Positions 1 to 8,852 are shown, numbered from the stretch's first letter. The stretch: 44,911 bases of DNA from Verrucomicrobiota bacterium (GCA_020831635.1 JAFIGC010000031.1:1-44911); one strand, 5' to 3'. Notes: generated from the letters alone by a model not told the origin. Numbers and translations: made by a program.

Positions 1-1
1 C

Positions 2-157
2 CTTTCGCTCCATGATCTTGCACGCCTTCTTTGCAAATATCTCACGGATTCAGGTGTTAAACTTCCTTTCGGTGGTCGTATCAACGATGCTTTTGAAACC
101 AAGGAAAAGGGAAAACAACTGGAACCAAAGTTCTCACGGACACGGTTGATCTGTTGA
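2..157 (+). CDS. possible 3' end of a gene cut by the window edge
   Basis: A reading frame enters from the window edge and runs 51 codons to a TGA at 155-157. The peptide (LSLHDLARLLCKYL..., ending ...FSRTRLIC) looks moderately protein-like, but the +3 frame is open over the same stretch, so the frame choice is uncertain. I do not recognise a family. It converges on the tRNA-Ala gene, whose terminator lies just beyond its stop. Confidence 0.25.
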   Translation, partial: LSLHDLARLLCKYLTDSGVKLPFGGRINDAFETKEKGKQLEPKFSRTRLIC

Positions 158-180
158 GATTCAACCGATACGAATACAGG

Positions 181-216
181 AAAAAAACCCTGCAAGCACA
201 GGGCTTGCAGGGTTTT
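181..216 (-). terminator. rho-independent terminator of the tRNA-Ala gene
   Basis: Read on the minus strand, the arms AACCCTGCAAGC and GCTTGCAGGGTT pair perfectly around a 5-nt loop and are followed by a T run. It begins a few bases after the CCA end of the tRNA, so it ends that transcript. The A-rich left flank would also let it act on plus-strand transcripts arriving from the window edge. Confidence 0.85.
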
Positions 217-221
217 GAAAT

Positions 222-297
222 TGGTGGAGGGTATCGGGATCGAACCGACGACCTTCTGAATGCCATTCAGACGCTCTCCCAGCTGAGCTAACCCCCC
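222..297 (-). tRNA. tRNA-Ala (anticodon GGC)
   Basis: This is a 76-nt cloverleaf on the minus strand with the 3' CCA encoded. The acceptor stem GGGGGGT pairs with ACCCTCC, with one G-U pair. The D arm has TTAGCTCAGCTGGGAGAGC. The anticodon stem TCTGA/TCAGA encloses the loop ATGGCAT, giving anticodon GGC, which reads GCC and GCU alanine codons. The T arm contains GGTTCGATCC. It stands alone with its own promoter (340-369) and terminator (181-216). Confidence 0.97.
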
Positions 298-339
298 AAA
301 TTTGGGTAAAATTGTAGGCAATCTTTCAATTGCTGGGGA

Positions 340-369
340 ACCATACTCTATTTTAGCGGCGGTTGTCAA
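340..369 (-). promoter_or_regulatory. sigma70-type promoter of the tRNA-Ala gene
   Basis: On the minus strand a perfect TTGACA (364-369) and TATGGT (340-345) are separated by 18 bp, about 40 bp before the tRNA. The -35 box overlaps the TGA stop of the upstream lipoprotein gene (366-368). Confidence 0.6.
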
Positions 370-3068
370 TCCGCGAGGTTGAAAAAAGTGATTTTCCGAA
401 AAGCGGGGGGCGTTTCCAGCACCCAGTCGTTGCCTTCGGCGCGAATTTGCACGTCATCCACTTCTCGACCTGCCCGGTTCCGGACTTCCACGCGGTCAAA
501 CTCGGTTATCCCCAGGCGTGGTTGGGGGATGCGGATTCGCCCATCCGGGCTTTCCACCTCGATCATGGCGGGACGACCGGGTTTGGCGCCGCGAAGAAAC
601 AAGGAACCTCTCAGTTCCACGTCGGCAAAGTCATGACGGGCCTCGTGCGCGTCGAGCCAAAAAATATCCCCCGGCTTGTCCATGACCCAAAAGGGCTCCC
701 CTTCGGAGGTCAGGGCATACACCATGAGCAAGTCGTCGTCCCGAACCACAAACCCGGAAGGCGGGAGTTCGAAGGTATGGGTGGCGGCGCGCAGGTGCCA
801 ATGACCGTGCAAATCGCCGTTAACCCATATTTCGGTGCCGCTTTGCAGGCGCATGTAAATTTGCGAACGCACAAAGGCGCCCGTGGCCATGGCTTCTCCG
901 GCTTCCATGAAACGGGTGCCGTCCCAATAGGCCAGCCGGATCACGGGGTCATCCGTAAACATATGATGCAGGGGACGGAGGATGCGTTCGGCACGTTGTC
1001 GCAATCGGGGGCTGGCCACTTCCGGGATCCGACCGCAAGCGCCATAAGCGATCTGGGTGGCGATTTGACGGTGCATCATCACTTCTTCCCGTCTTGATTC
1101 TCCGGGAAGCCGGAAGCCCTCCAGGGGGCCGAGTCCATGCAAGGTGCTGAATGGGAGGATGTTTCGATGGGCAAATTGGGGGAGATAGGGGTGCAATTCG
1201 CCGAAACCGAGCGTGAAATCCGACACGAATCCACTCACAAAACCGGCTTGCAGCCACTCGCCTCCTCCGGGAGCAATCAAGGGTCCTCCGGACTCGGCAA
1301 CGGCTTGCTGTAAGAGAGCGCCCATTTCGGCCCAGGTCTGCGCGTAGGTGCCCGCGCCAAGTACGCGGGCATCAAAATCGGTGAGCACCCAGGGCGGCAC
1401 ATCGGCGCCTTGGTCAAGAAACACGTGGGAGGCTCCGGGAGGCTTCTCACGGAGTTGCGTCTGCAAAAGCGTGAGGGAGGTGTCACTGAAACGCGCGGAC
1501 TTGAGGATATGGTTTCCACGGCCCAGTTCCCGCCAATTGCCCTCGGGATCCCTTGCCAGCAAGTTGTCTCGCCACTCTTGATGGGTGGGATGCAGGGTAA
1601 AGAGGTTCAGTTCGGCGGATTCGGCAATCTCGTCCCGCCACAACAACGACCCGGCCTGGTCGCGATACAAGGCCTCCACCCCGGACGGGGAAGGCAGTAC
1701 TTCGCGGAAATGGGGGGAGACGGTGAGATGGAGCCGTTCCCGGAAGACGTTGCGGGTCCCCTTCCAGCGGGCGGGGTAGGTCATGCGCCCAAAGGATTCC
1801 CGGTCTGGAAAAATTTCACCCGGCTCCCAGGCGCCGGCCATGGAAAACCACCAATCCGGCAATAGGCTGGCAAAGACTTGCTCATCGTTTTGCCGAAGTT
1901 GCACCACAGGCCAGCGGTGCGCTTGATTGACGCGCATGAACGGGGGGAAGATCGGCATGGCCCGCACGTTGTCCCCGCCGCCAAGGCTGCCGAGATTGAG
2001 GGTGTGGAAGGTTTCCCCCAAACTGTGGATCTCAATTTGCAGACTCCGCCCGTGCAGGGAAATCACAAAGCGCAACCCTTGTTCGTACTGCATGTGAAGC
2101 ACATCATTTTCCAACCTGGAGAAACGGTGCTCCGGCACATCCCCGGAGGTTGCCACGTTCAAACCACGCCAAAGATCCGGCCATGGGGTTTCCCCCTGAC
2201 GCACTTTTATTTGAGGAGCCCCGGGGCTTGCGGTCACTTCATACACCCATTCGCCCTCGGCGCCGAGAAACGTGAAGGCATGGGTTTCCACCCCGGTTCT
2301 CGCCACGGAGATTACATGCCGGGTTTCGGGCGGCGCGGGCCGAAAGGTGGCGGGGCGCGGGGGGAAATCGAGCATGACGCTGGAGGGACGCTGTGGCGCA
2401 AAGGCCGGGGCATACCCATGGGGGCGTATGAATTGGATATTGCCGGGAATTCGCGAGAGCGATTCCTGATACATGGTGAACGATTCCAAATAGAGTGTGC
2501 GTGGACGGTCCACATGCGCGGGCAGTTCCCAGTGGAGCGATTCGATCTCAATGGGCCATGGAAAACCGGCTTCACTCCGAAGGTGCAGCATTTGCCATTC
2601 GTTGGCGGGACTGTACGGCAGCGTCCACTCAAGCGGTTTTCCGTTTCTGTCGCGGGCTTGAATCCGTATGGCGTGGTCGTCTCGCAGTCCGGCCTCCCCG
2701 TCGTCCCAAACCCACAGGATGATGGTGTTGAACACGGAAGGTTGCAGCCAAGGCTCGCGGGGCGTGAGGGCCACGGAATGGGGCCCGGCGGATCGGGGGG
2801 AGAATCGAATTTCCCCGGCATAATCCCCCCAAATGGCTTTGGGTTCGTTTTTGAGAAATTCCGTGAGCCCGCTTTCGGAATGAACCGTCCAACCCGCGGT
2901 CATTTGAAAATCCTCCAGAGGCGTCTGGCGATTGGGCAAGCGCAATTCGCGCACCACCGGCGGGGGCGGCGGCTCGGGGTCCCGTCGTCGCCAAAAGCGA
3001 CACCCCCCTGCAAACAACATCAGGGAAATCAATGAAGTTTTGAACAGTGGGAAACGCTTCATCCGCAT
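366..3068 (-). CDS. large outer-surface lipoprotein, possible glycosidase-like protein
   Basis: The protein has 900 residues. The N-terminus is a lipoprotein signal: a basic start, a hydrophobic stretch and the lipobox LFAGGC, with Cys about residue 23. A short Arg stretch and a run of prolines follow, so the mature protein is lipid-anchored with a flexible tether. The rest is Trp/aromatic-rich and looks like beta-sandwich sequence followed by a barrel-like region (HVFLDQGADVPPWVLTDFD and later FGELHPYLPQF), as seen in uncharacterised glycosidase-like proteins. I cannot name a family or catalytic pair. The ATG at 3068 is chosen; a TTG at 3071 is also in frame. The start lies 5 nt after the gtrA-like stop, so translation is probably coupled. 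It is the last gene of the Gre > GtrA > lipoprotein cluster. Confidence 0.75.
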   Translation of the reverse strand: MRMKRFPLFKTSLISLMLFAGGCRFWRRRDPEPPPPPVVRELRLPNRQTPLEDFQMTAGWTVHSESGLTEFLKNEPKAIWGDYAGEIRFSPRSAGPHSVALTPREPWLQPSVFNTIILWVWDDGEAGLRDDHAIRIQARDRNGKPLEWTLPYSPANEWQMLHLRSEAGFPWPIEIESLHWELPAHVDRPRTLYLESFTMYQESLSRIPGNIQFIRPHGYAPAFAPQRPSSVMLDFPPRPATFRPAPPETRHVISVARTGVETHAFTFLGAEGEWVYEVTASPGAPQIKVRQGETPWPDLWRGLNVATSGDVPEHRFSRLENDVLHMQYEQGLRFVISLHGRSLQIEIHSLGETFHTLNLGSLGGGDNVRAMPIFPPFMRVNQAHRWPVVQLRQNDEQVFASLLPDWWFSMAGAWEPGEIFPDRESFGRMTYPARWKGTRNVFRERLHLTVSPHFREVLPSPSGVEALYRDQAGSLLWRDEIAESAELNLFTLHPTHQEWRDNLLARDPEGNWRELGRGNHILKSARFSDTSLTLLQTQLREKPPGASHVFLDQGADVPPWVLTDFDARVLGAGTYAQTWAEMGALLQQAVAESGGPLIAPGGGEWLQAGFVSGFVSDFTLGFGELHPYLPQFAHRNILPFSTLHGLGPLEGFRLPGESRREEVMMHRQIATQIAYGACGRIPEVASPRLRQRAERILRPLHHMFTDDPVIRLAYWDGTRFMEAGEAMATGAFVRSQIYMRLQSGTEIWVNGDLHGHWHLRAATHTFELPPSGFVVRDDDLLMVYALTSEGEPFWVMDKPGDIFWLDAHEARHDFADVELRGSLFLRGAKPGRPAMIEVESPDGRIRIPQPRLGITEFDRVEVRNRAGREVDDVQIRAEGNDWVLETPPAFRKITFFNLAD

Positions 3069-3073
3069 CAATC

Positions 3074-3625
3074 CTATCCCTGAAACACCACGAATTTACG
3101 GAAGACAAAGTTGATGAGAATCGCGGCCACCACGTTTCCGGCCTTGGCGAGATATTCGTTCAGCCCAAAAGTGCCCACGAGAAAGGCGCCGATGGCGGTC
3201 CCCAAAAGAAAGGCCACGAAGGACACCAACAAAAACAAAAACATCTCCATGTGTTTTGGGTGTCGGCCGCCCCGAAACACCCATTTCACATTGAGCACAT
3301 AGGCGACGACGTTGGAAAAAAGGAAACCGATGATGTTACAGCGGACGTAATTGATCACGGACGGGTCGGCGCGCATGATCCGCATCCATTCCACCCATTC
3401 CCCAAAGCCGCCCGAAGGCATTTCCAACGAAGTCGCGCCTGGATCGATCGGAAAGAGAAACAGATTCGAGAGGGTGAAAAAAAAGACGTCGGTAAAAAGG
3501 GCCAAGCCTCCGGCGATGCCGTATTTGAGGAATTGTATGAGGGGGTGGGCATCATGGGACGCGGCCCAAGCCAACCATTGGCGCCACTCGCGAATCGGCG
3601 GGATTTCACGGGGTGCTTCGGTCAT
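3074..3625 (-). CDS. GtrA-family polytopic membrane protein
   Basis: The protein has 183 residues and four hydrophobic segments (for example KYGIAGGLALFTDVFFFTLSN and MFLFLLVSFVAFLLGTAIGAF). The layout, QFLKYGIAGGLALFTDVFFF at the first helix and the C-terminal NFVFRKFVVF, is that of GtrA proteins. Those small inner-membrane proteins are thought to help move lipid-linked sugars across the membrane for polysaccharide or glycan decoration. The frame extends further upstream into the Gre gene, but the ATG at 3625 (MTEAPREIPP) lies just after the Gre stop and has an AAGGGCGG ribosome-site-like sequence, so it is chosen. It is followed by the lipoprotein gene with a 2-5 nt gap. Confidence 0.85.
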   Translation of the reverse strand: MTEAPREIPPIREWRQWLAWAASHDAHPLIQFLKYGIAGGLALFTDVFFFTLSNLFLFPIDPGATSLEMPSGGFGEWVEWMRIMRADPSVINYVRCNIIGFLFSNVVAYVLNVKWVFRGGRHPKHMEMFLFLLVSFVAFLLGTAIGAFLVGTFGLNEYLAKAGNVVAAILINFVFRKFVVFQG

Positions 3626-3650
3626 GATCCGCCCTTGCCCGAACTCAGAA

Positions 3651-5801
3651 TCAGCTTTCCGCGTCCAGCCAAGCCCGGATCGATGGCGCCAAGGGGCCGA
3701 CGGAAACCAGGGTGACCTCGCGGACGCCATGCTCACCGGGAACCTCAACCGTATCGCCCGCCGCATGACCGGCGAGAGCCTTGGCCATGCCGCTGCCCGC
3801 GGAAATGACATTGCGGTCCATGTCGCTGTCCCATTCCCCGAGAATGTGGAATTCGGTTTCCTCCCCTTCTTTGTCGCGAATCACCACCGTGGTGGCGAGA
3901 CCCGCGTTTTCGGTCAGGAATTCGGTGAAATCGGTGGGTTTGACTTCGCGGAGCTGCGCCTCGATCTCGGCCTTGCGGGCCATGAGGAGACGTTGGGTGT
4001 CTTTCGCGGCTTTGTACTCGAAGTTTTCGCGCAGATCCCCATATTCCCGGGCCACCGCGATTTCGCGGCTGTTTTCGGGAATGTCTTTGTTGATGAGTTT
4101 ATCAAGCTGTTTTTGTTTTTCGCGGTAGCTGCGGTGCGAGGAGACCCGCACATTGGGACGCAGGGCGGCGGCCTCTTCCTCGGCTTTGCCGGAGACGATG
4201 TCCTGGAGCGATCCGTCGATTTTGACGATTTGACCGAGCACCGAAGCTTTGTCGAGTTGTTCCCAGGCGGTGCTGTCTTTGACCCCTTGGGTGAAGGCGC
4301 GGCGTTGACGCTCGTCCATGGCTCCAAGAACTTCTTGCAACCAAGACGGTTGACGGAAAATTTCCCGCAATTGGTTTTGCACCCGCAGGCGGTTGCCGGC
4401 GTAATCGCGGTTGAGGACTTTCAGCAAACGGGCCACGAGATCGGGCGTGTTGCCATAGTTCCAGGCGGAAATTTTCTCTTGGTGCTGCGAAAGCCAGTAC
4501 ATGACGTCCACTTCGGCGGTCCAATTGTTCCAGCCGGGACGCAGGGTGCTGCACACTTTGTCTTCATGACCCAATTCGAAGAGCAGTTGGATGGCTTCGT
4601 TGAGGGCGGAATATTCCAGTTCCGGCAACACGCCCAACAAGGCGTCGGCGGTGGCTTCGGGATCCATCTCCGAAAGGGCGTTGAAACATCCTTTGGTCAA
4701 GGCGGCGGACAAGGTGCGCACCACTTCGAGAAGGCCGTCCGGGGTGCGGATTTTCGCGAGGAATTCGGAAAGCCCCACTTCACCGGGTGTCATTTCCAGT
4801 TTCCGGGCCAAAAGCCAAACGCGCACGAGGAAGTCATGATGTTTGCCCTGTCCACCCACGACCACGAAGCGGAGTCGGTCGGCAACGGCTTCACGCGCGT
4901 CATCATTCAATTGAGTGTCCGGTTCGGCGTCGAGCAATTCTTCGATTTCGTTGAGAATGGTTTCCATGTGCCGAAGTTGGGACAGGTGTCGGAACCAAGC
5001 GGCGTCGTAGGTTTTCTCGTTGGCCAACAACTCCATGGGCTCGCTGCGCTTGGAGGGAATGATCACCAAGTTGTCGTCCTTCAACTCCTTGCGGGCTTTG
5101 GCCCAAAAGCTTTTCCACTGGGATTCCGGCAGAATCTCGGGAATCAAAAGGGTTTGCAATTGCCCCACGGGCGTGGGACCGAAACTTTTCAGGGCGATGC
5201 GTACCACTTCCGCCGGACTTTCTTCGATCAGGGCGTTGAGCGAATCGGGATCAATGTGCTTGCGGGCATAGAGGTGGGTGTCGGAAATCAATTCCGTGAC
5301 CTGCGCGGCAAACCCCATCTCCAATTCGTGGCCGGGTTTGTCCGGGAAATCCACCACCAGCCTGTTGTCGTCGTGGCGCACGTCCTTGATAATGCCAAAG
5401 CCAAAGTTTTTCACATACACATAGGCACCGGGGGCCATGTCCGACAAGACGTCCATGCGGCGCAGGGCTTCCTTGACCCGCACCCGGGGGGAGTCGATGC
5501 CGGAAAGTTCAAGATACGCCGTATAGAGCGGATCCCCTTCAAAGGCTTTGGACAATTCCTTGTGGGCGGTTTTTCTCCAATTGCGGTCCCGGGAATACCA
5601 ATCGGCCATCACTTTGTAGAAATCGATCAACTGCCCCAGTTCATTCTTTTCCGCCAGCGTGATCCGGATCAACTTGGCGTGGGAATCCGCGGTTTCGGGG
5701 TCTTCCTGGAAAAGTACGGTGAGCGGCGCAACCAATGGGCTAATATCGGGCGGATTATCTTCCAAACATTTTAACATTTGCACTTCGTCAAATTCGCTCA
5801 T
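3651..5801 (-). CDS. greA: long-form GreA/GreB-type transcript cleavage factor
   Basis: The protein has 716 residues, whereas ordinary GreA/GreB have about 158. The last 170 residues carry the Gre signature: the N-terminal coiled coil (IPENSREIAVAREYGDLREN and KAAKDTQRLLMARKAEIEAQL) and the FKBP-like C-terminal domain (VVIRDKEGEETEFHILGEWD, then SAGSGMAKALAGHAAGDTVEV). The acidic DLREN tip sits where Gre factors hold catalytic acidic residues. The preceding 540 residues are helical, acidic and without a recognised domain. Chlamydial GreA has the same extended size, so this is a known PVC-superphylum architecture. The start is ATG 5801 (MSEFDEVQ), with AAAAGGA upstream; an in-frame ATG at 5813 and a TTG at 5831 are alternatives. 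It leads a cluster with gtrA-like and lipoprotein genes. Confidence 0.9.
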   Translation of the reverse strand: MSEFDEVQMLKCLEDNPPDISPLVAPLTVLFQEDPETADSHAKLIRITLAEKNELGQLIDFYKVMADWYSRDRNWRKTAHKELSKAFEGDPLYTAYLELSGIDSPRVRVKEALRRMDVLSDMAPGAYVYVKNFGFGIIKDVRHDDNRLVVDFPDKPGHELEMGFAAQVTELISDTHLYARKHIDPDSLNALIEESPAEVVRIALKSFGPTPVGQLQTLLIPEILPESQWKSFWAKARKELKDDNLVIIPSKRSEPMELLANEKTYDAAWFRHLSQLRHMETILNEIEELLDAEPDTQLNDDAREAVADRLRFVVVGGQGKHHDFLVRVWLLARKLEMTPGEVGLSEFLAKIRTPDGLLEVVRTLSAALTKGCFNALSEMDPEATADALLGVLPELEYSALNEAIQLLFELGHEDKVCSTLRPGWNNWTAEVDVMYWLSQHQEKISAWNYGNTPDLVARLLKVLNRDYAGNRLRVQNQLREIFRQPSWLQEVLGAMDERQRRAFTQGVKDSTAWEQLDKASVLGQIVKIDGSLQDIVSGKAEEEAAALRPNVRVSSHRSYREKQKQLDKLINKDIPENSREIAVAREYGDLRENFEYKAAKDTQRLLMARKAEIEAQLREVKPTDFTEFLTENAGLATTVVIRDKEGEETEFHILGEWDSDMDRNVISAGSGMAKALAGHAAGDTVEVPGEHGVREVTLVSVGPLAPSIRAWLDAES

Positions 5802-5848
5802 ACGTGTCGTCATCCTTTTCAACAGGGTCAATTTCAGTTAGGTCGTCC

Positions 5849-5878
5849 CTTATTCACCTTTTCAAGTCCGTATGTCAA
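5849..5878 (-). promoter_or_regulatory. candidate promoter of the Gre-led cluster
   Basis: On the minus strand a perfect TTGACA (5873-5878) lies 18 bp from AATAAG (5849-5854, four of six consensus bases). It sits about 50 bp before the chosen Gre start. Confidence 0.4.
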
Positions 5879-6042
5879 GCCAAGGGAAAGATTTTCAGGA
5901 AAAGGCTTCAGGGGTATTCTGGTTTGAGCAGATCATGTTTCTTTGACGGAAGAAATTTCAACCCTGCAAAATCCGCGCCCACACGCGGGTAGAAAAAGGG
6001 AACAACCACCGTGCCGTTAAGGTTGAATCTTTGAACCAGGGT

Positions 6043-6192
6043 TCAAAGTGGGTGCCAAGCGCGTGGGATCTGAAGTCCCCTCGCAAGGGGCGTGTCATCA
6101 ACCACGATGTTTACAGCTTCGGCTCCCGTGTGTTTTAGAAAGGCCAAAGAGATCACCTGATCACGAACACGGCAGAAGTTCCGAACATAAGT
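6043..6192 (-). pseudogene. possible gene remnant in the spacer between PpiD and Gre genes
   Basis: This frame is open from a TAG at 6193-6195 to a TGA at 6043-6045 and gives 49 residues with protein-like composition (for example VISLAFLKHTGAEAVNIVVD and a tail GLQIPRAWHPL). There is no ATG. GTG at 6150 is the only plausible start and has no ribosome site. It looks like the C-terminal end of a longer lost gene. I do not recognise the family. The rest of the 464-bp spacer 5802-6265 holds the Gre promoter candidate and a short CCCCT/AGGGG hairpin, and nothing else that I can see. Confidence 0.3.
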
Positions 6193-6265
6193 CTATCTGA
6201 AAAACCCAACCTTACACAATCATTAAATTTCATTGATTTCGGGTATCAGGGTCATTCCTTCAAAA

Positions 6266-7930
6266 TCAAAGGGCCTGTTCCGGGGAACCCTCGCGCGTTT
6301 TCTTCAAATTGCGCCGCAGGACTTGATCGCGGAAATATTCGATGAATCCCTGCATTTCGATGTTGGCGCCGATCATGGGCGCGGTTTCCTCGATCCAGCG
6401 TTGCCGGTCTTCGGGTTGGGGGGTGCGGGCGTTGACATAAACGAGGGAGAGGGTTTCGAAGCGGGGATCTTCCACGGGGCCGAAGAGGTCGCCGGTGGTG
6501 TATGCGCCCGCTTTTTCGGCCACGTCCATGGGGAACATGGGGCCCGAGGCCTCGGCGTCTTCCAATTGGAAGGGCATGACTTCCTCGGGTTCCAAGCCCA
6601 GGTTGGCGGCGGCTTCGGCAAAGGATACCCCGGCGTCAAGGTGCACCTGCAATTCGGCTTTGAGTTCTTCGGCGTATTTTTCAAGCGCCTGGCGGGTGAG
6701 ATGCGCCTTGGCCTGTTCACGGACCTCTTCGACGACCTCGAAGAGTTCGGGTTCGCGGGCGGGGCGGATCTCGGCCAATTGGAGGATATAGACGTGGTCG
6801 CGTCCGTCCACGGGCTGGCTGGTGCGTCCGATTTCGGATTCGTCGAGATTGAAGGCCGCCTGCGTAAAGCGGTTGGAATTGGGAATGTTTTCCAAGAAAT
6901 CGGTTTTGGCGAAGAAACGGGTGGTTTGGAGGGATAATTCCAGGTCCGCGGCCACGGTTTCGATTTCAGGCGCGGGGCGTCCCCGGCGGGGGGTGAGGCG
7001 GACGGCGAGGGAGAGGGCTTCCTCCTTGGCCCGTTCGCGGGCGCGGCTGCTGCGGTAGGAGTCCATGATTTCCGTTTTGACTTCGTCGAAGGCGCGGGGC
7101 TTCATTTCCCAGGTCATTTCACCGTCCGGGGTTTCGCTTTGCACCGGACGCATGAAGCGGTTGGGGTTGCTGTCGAAAAAGGCGCGGGCGTCCGCTTCGC
7201 TCATGACATCGTCTTCGCGGGTGAAATCACTGACATTGTAGGTGATGTAATGGACTTTGCGTTGTTCGGGCAGGGTGAAATCGGGTCTGTTTTCTTCGAA
7301 ATACGCCTCCACGTCCCCGTCGGTGAGCGAAATCGGTTCGGGCAGCAGGTCTTCGGTCAATTGAATGCGGCTGGTCTCGAACAAATCGGTTTCCATGGCG
7401 GCCCAGCGTTCGGCGTCGAAAGAGGTGTTGACGGCGAAGGTGGTGAGGACGCGTTGCAGATCCTGGACGAGCATTTGTTCGCGGATGTAATTGATTTGGG
7501 CTTCTTCGGTGAGGTTAAAGCTGCGGAAAAAATCGCGGTATTCCATGCGAAGGGCCTCGTCGATGCGGCCTTCGTCGTCGGTCAGTTCCCGGGCATATTC
7601 GCGTTCGGCGGCGCCGCGGGGGACTTGCAGGCCCAGTTTTTGGGCGAATCGAACCATGGCGATGCGCTCGAAAACGGCGTCGTCCAATTGGTCGCGGGGA
7701 ATTTGCCCCTGGAGGTTGATTTCCAGGAGGCGGCGGGCGGTGTCGAATTCCAGGAAAGAGACGGGTTGGCCGTCGATGTGGGCCACGGGGGCGCGCAGCA
7801 TCTGGTTTTGTCCGCCGCCACCCGAGTATTCGGCGGCGCCCATAAAGACGAAGCTGACGACGACAATCCCTAAAAAGACCATCCATAGCAGACGGGATTG
7901 AATTAACTTGTGAAAACGCATGATCATCAT
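6266..7930 (-). CDS. PpiD/SurA-like membrane-anchored periplasmic folding factor
   Basis: The protein has 554 residues. It starts with a short cytoplasmic head (MMIMRFHKLIQSR) and one membrane helix (LLWMVFLGIVVVSFVFMG). A SurA-type N-terminal helical domain follows (VAHIDGQPVSFLEFDTARRLLE, typical of SurA_N/PpiD chaperone domains). The C-terminal half is long, charged and helical. I see no clear parvulin rotamase motif, so it may act only as a chaperone on exported proteins. The frame is open further upstream, but the ATG at 7930 has a strong GGAGG 10 nt ahead. It lies upstream of the Gre cluster but is separated from it by a 460-bp spacer. Confidence 0.8.
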   Translation of the reverse strand: MMIMRFHKLIQSRLLWMVFLGIVVVSFVFMGAAEYSGGGGQNQMLRAPVAHIDGQPVSFLEFDTARRLLEINLQGQIPRDQLDDAVFERIAMVRFAQKLGLQVPRGAAEREYARELTDDEGRIDEALRMEYRDFFRSFNLTEEAQINYIREQMLVQDLQRVLTTFAVNTSFDAERWAAMETDLFETSRIQLTEDLLPEPISLTDGDVEAYFEENRPDFTLPEQRKVHYITYNVSDFTREDDVMSEADARAFFDSNPNRFMRPVQSETPDGEMTWEMKPRAFDEVKTEIMDSYRSSRARERAKEEALSLAVRLTPRRGRPAPEIETVAADLELSLQTTRFFAKTDFLENIPNSNRFTQAAFNLDESEIGRTSQPVDGRDHVYILQLAEIRPAREPELFEVVEEVREQAKAHLTRQALEKYAEELKAELQVHLDAGVSFAEAAANLGLEPEEVMPFQLEDAEASGPMFPMDVAEKAGAYTTGDLFGPVEDPRFETLSLVYVNARTPQPEDRQRWIEETAPMIGANIEMQGFIEYFRDQVLRRNLKKTREGSPEQAL

Positions 7931-7979
7931 GGCGGGGAATCCTCCGAAAAACGTGAAAATAAAAAAAAAAAGGTTCGCA

Positions 7980-8008
7980 ACCCTATCCCCGACAAGCGGC
8001 GTGGTCAA
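7980..8008 (-). promoter_or_regulatory. candidate promoter of the PpiD-like gene
   Basis: On the minus strand TTGACC (8003-8008) and TAGGGT (7980-7985) are 17 bp apart. The 5' leader that follows contains an 11-nt T run and ends with the GGAGG ribosome site. The -10 is poor (three of six). Confidence 0.4.
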
Positions 8009-8127
8009 TACCTGTTTATGCTTTCCCATGCCGATTTTTTTGACAGGAGGGCGTAGAAAGAGGGGAGAGGCCGGGTTCGAGGGAAACGCAATGGTCTTAT
8101 GGGGCAAAGGTGAAGGCCTTACACAAC

Positions 8128-8529
8128 TCACCCCAAAAACCGATCCGATTGTTCGGGGGCGGGGAGGGCGCAGACATCGGACTTTCCAAACCAGCGGTAT
8201 CGGCGTCGGGCCACGAATCGATACAGGCCGCGCCGCAGGGGCGGGGGCAACACACGACCGACGGCCAGCCAGCGGGCGGGGGCTTTGAGGTAGCGGCAGG
8301 ATTGCAGGGCACCCTCAGGTCCGGTTTTGACCTCGCCGTTTTCGATGAGGACCATTTCGCTGAGGTCCGTCTTCAAATCGTGTTTTTTCAACAGGGATTG
8401 GCCAAAGTCCGACTGGAGGGAGGCGAATTTCAGGACGGGGGCCTTTTCATGGCGCAGAAGAAAGCGGACGGAGCGCTGGCAAAGTCCGCATTGTCCGTCG
8501 TACAGCACCAAGGGCTCTTCGGGATTCAT
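8128..8529 (-). CDS. thiol-disulfide oxidoreductase DCC family protein
   Basis: The protein has 133 residues. The N-terminal motif VLYDGQCGLCQRSVRFLL holds the Asp and the two cysteines (CGLC) that define the DCC (DUF393) family, a thioredoxin-like redox fold. The length is normal for the family. It has no signal peptide and is probably cytoplasmic; its substrate is unknown. Its ATG overlaps the stop of the upstream small membrane-protein gene in an ATGA, so the two are translationally coupled. Confidence 0.9.
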   Translation of the reverse strand: MNPEEPLVLYDGQCGLCQRSVRFLLRHEKAPVLKFASLQSDFGQSLLKKHDLKTDLSEMVLIENGEVKTGPEGALQSCRYLKAPARWLAVGRVLPPPLRRGLYRFVARRRYRWFGKSDVCALPAPEQSDRFLG

Positions 8530-8813
8530 TGCGGGGGCTCTTGTGGCTCATGGACGTCCGCTTCGATCAACATTTCTTCCGTCATTTCTTCCAAAAGGCT
8601 TTCCCCGGGGGGTTCCTCCGGTTCCGGGATGGGCGCCGGAACGGGGGTTGGGGTGGCCGTGGGCGAGGGAAGGGGGGTGGGACGGGGCTGCACCGGAGGG
8701 GCGATGATGGTGGTCCGATCCGAAAAACTGCGCTGCAAAATCTCCGCGGAGATCCACAACACGGCGAGCAGGATCACAAAAGGCAGCATTTGTTTGGTAA
8801 TGTCTTTCCACAT
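8526..8813 (-). CDS. small single-pass membrane protein with proline-rich tail
   Basis: The protein has 95 residues: one N-terminal membrane helix (QMLPFVILLAVLWISAEIL), then a Pro/Thr-rich stretch (residues about 39-66) and an acidic end (EEMTEEMLIEADVHEP). No family is recognised. It is the first gene of a two-gene unit with the DCC protein, with an ATGA overlap, which suggests a membrane partner for that redox protein (inference). It diverges from the 45-residue peptide gene on the other strand. Confidence 0.65.
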   Translation of the reverse strand: MWKDITKQMLPFVILLAVLWISAEILQRSFSDRTTIIAPPVQPRPTPLPSPTATPTPVPAPIPEPEEPPGESLLEEMTEEMLIEADVHEPQEPPQ

Positions 8814-8852
8814 AAGTTATGGTGAACATACACAAAAATTTCCGTTTTGCGA

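Noticed and set aside
3351-5774. Long plus-strand frame opposite the Gre gene
   Set aside because: The Gre signature is unambiguous on the minus strand, and the antisense product has no domain.
5985-6075. Structured RNA or riboswitch in the PpiD-Gre spacer
   Set aside because: Only a short 5-bp hairpin and AT-balanced sequence are visible. No known motif is recognisable by eye.
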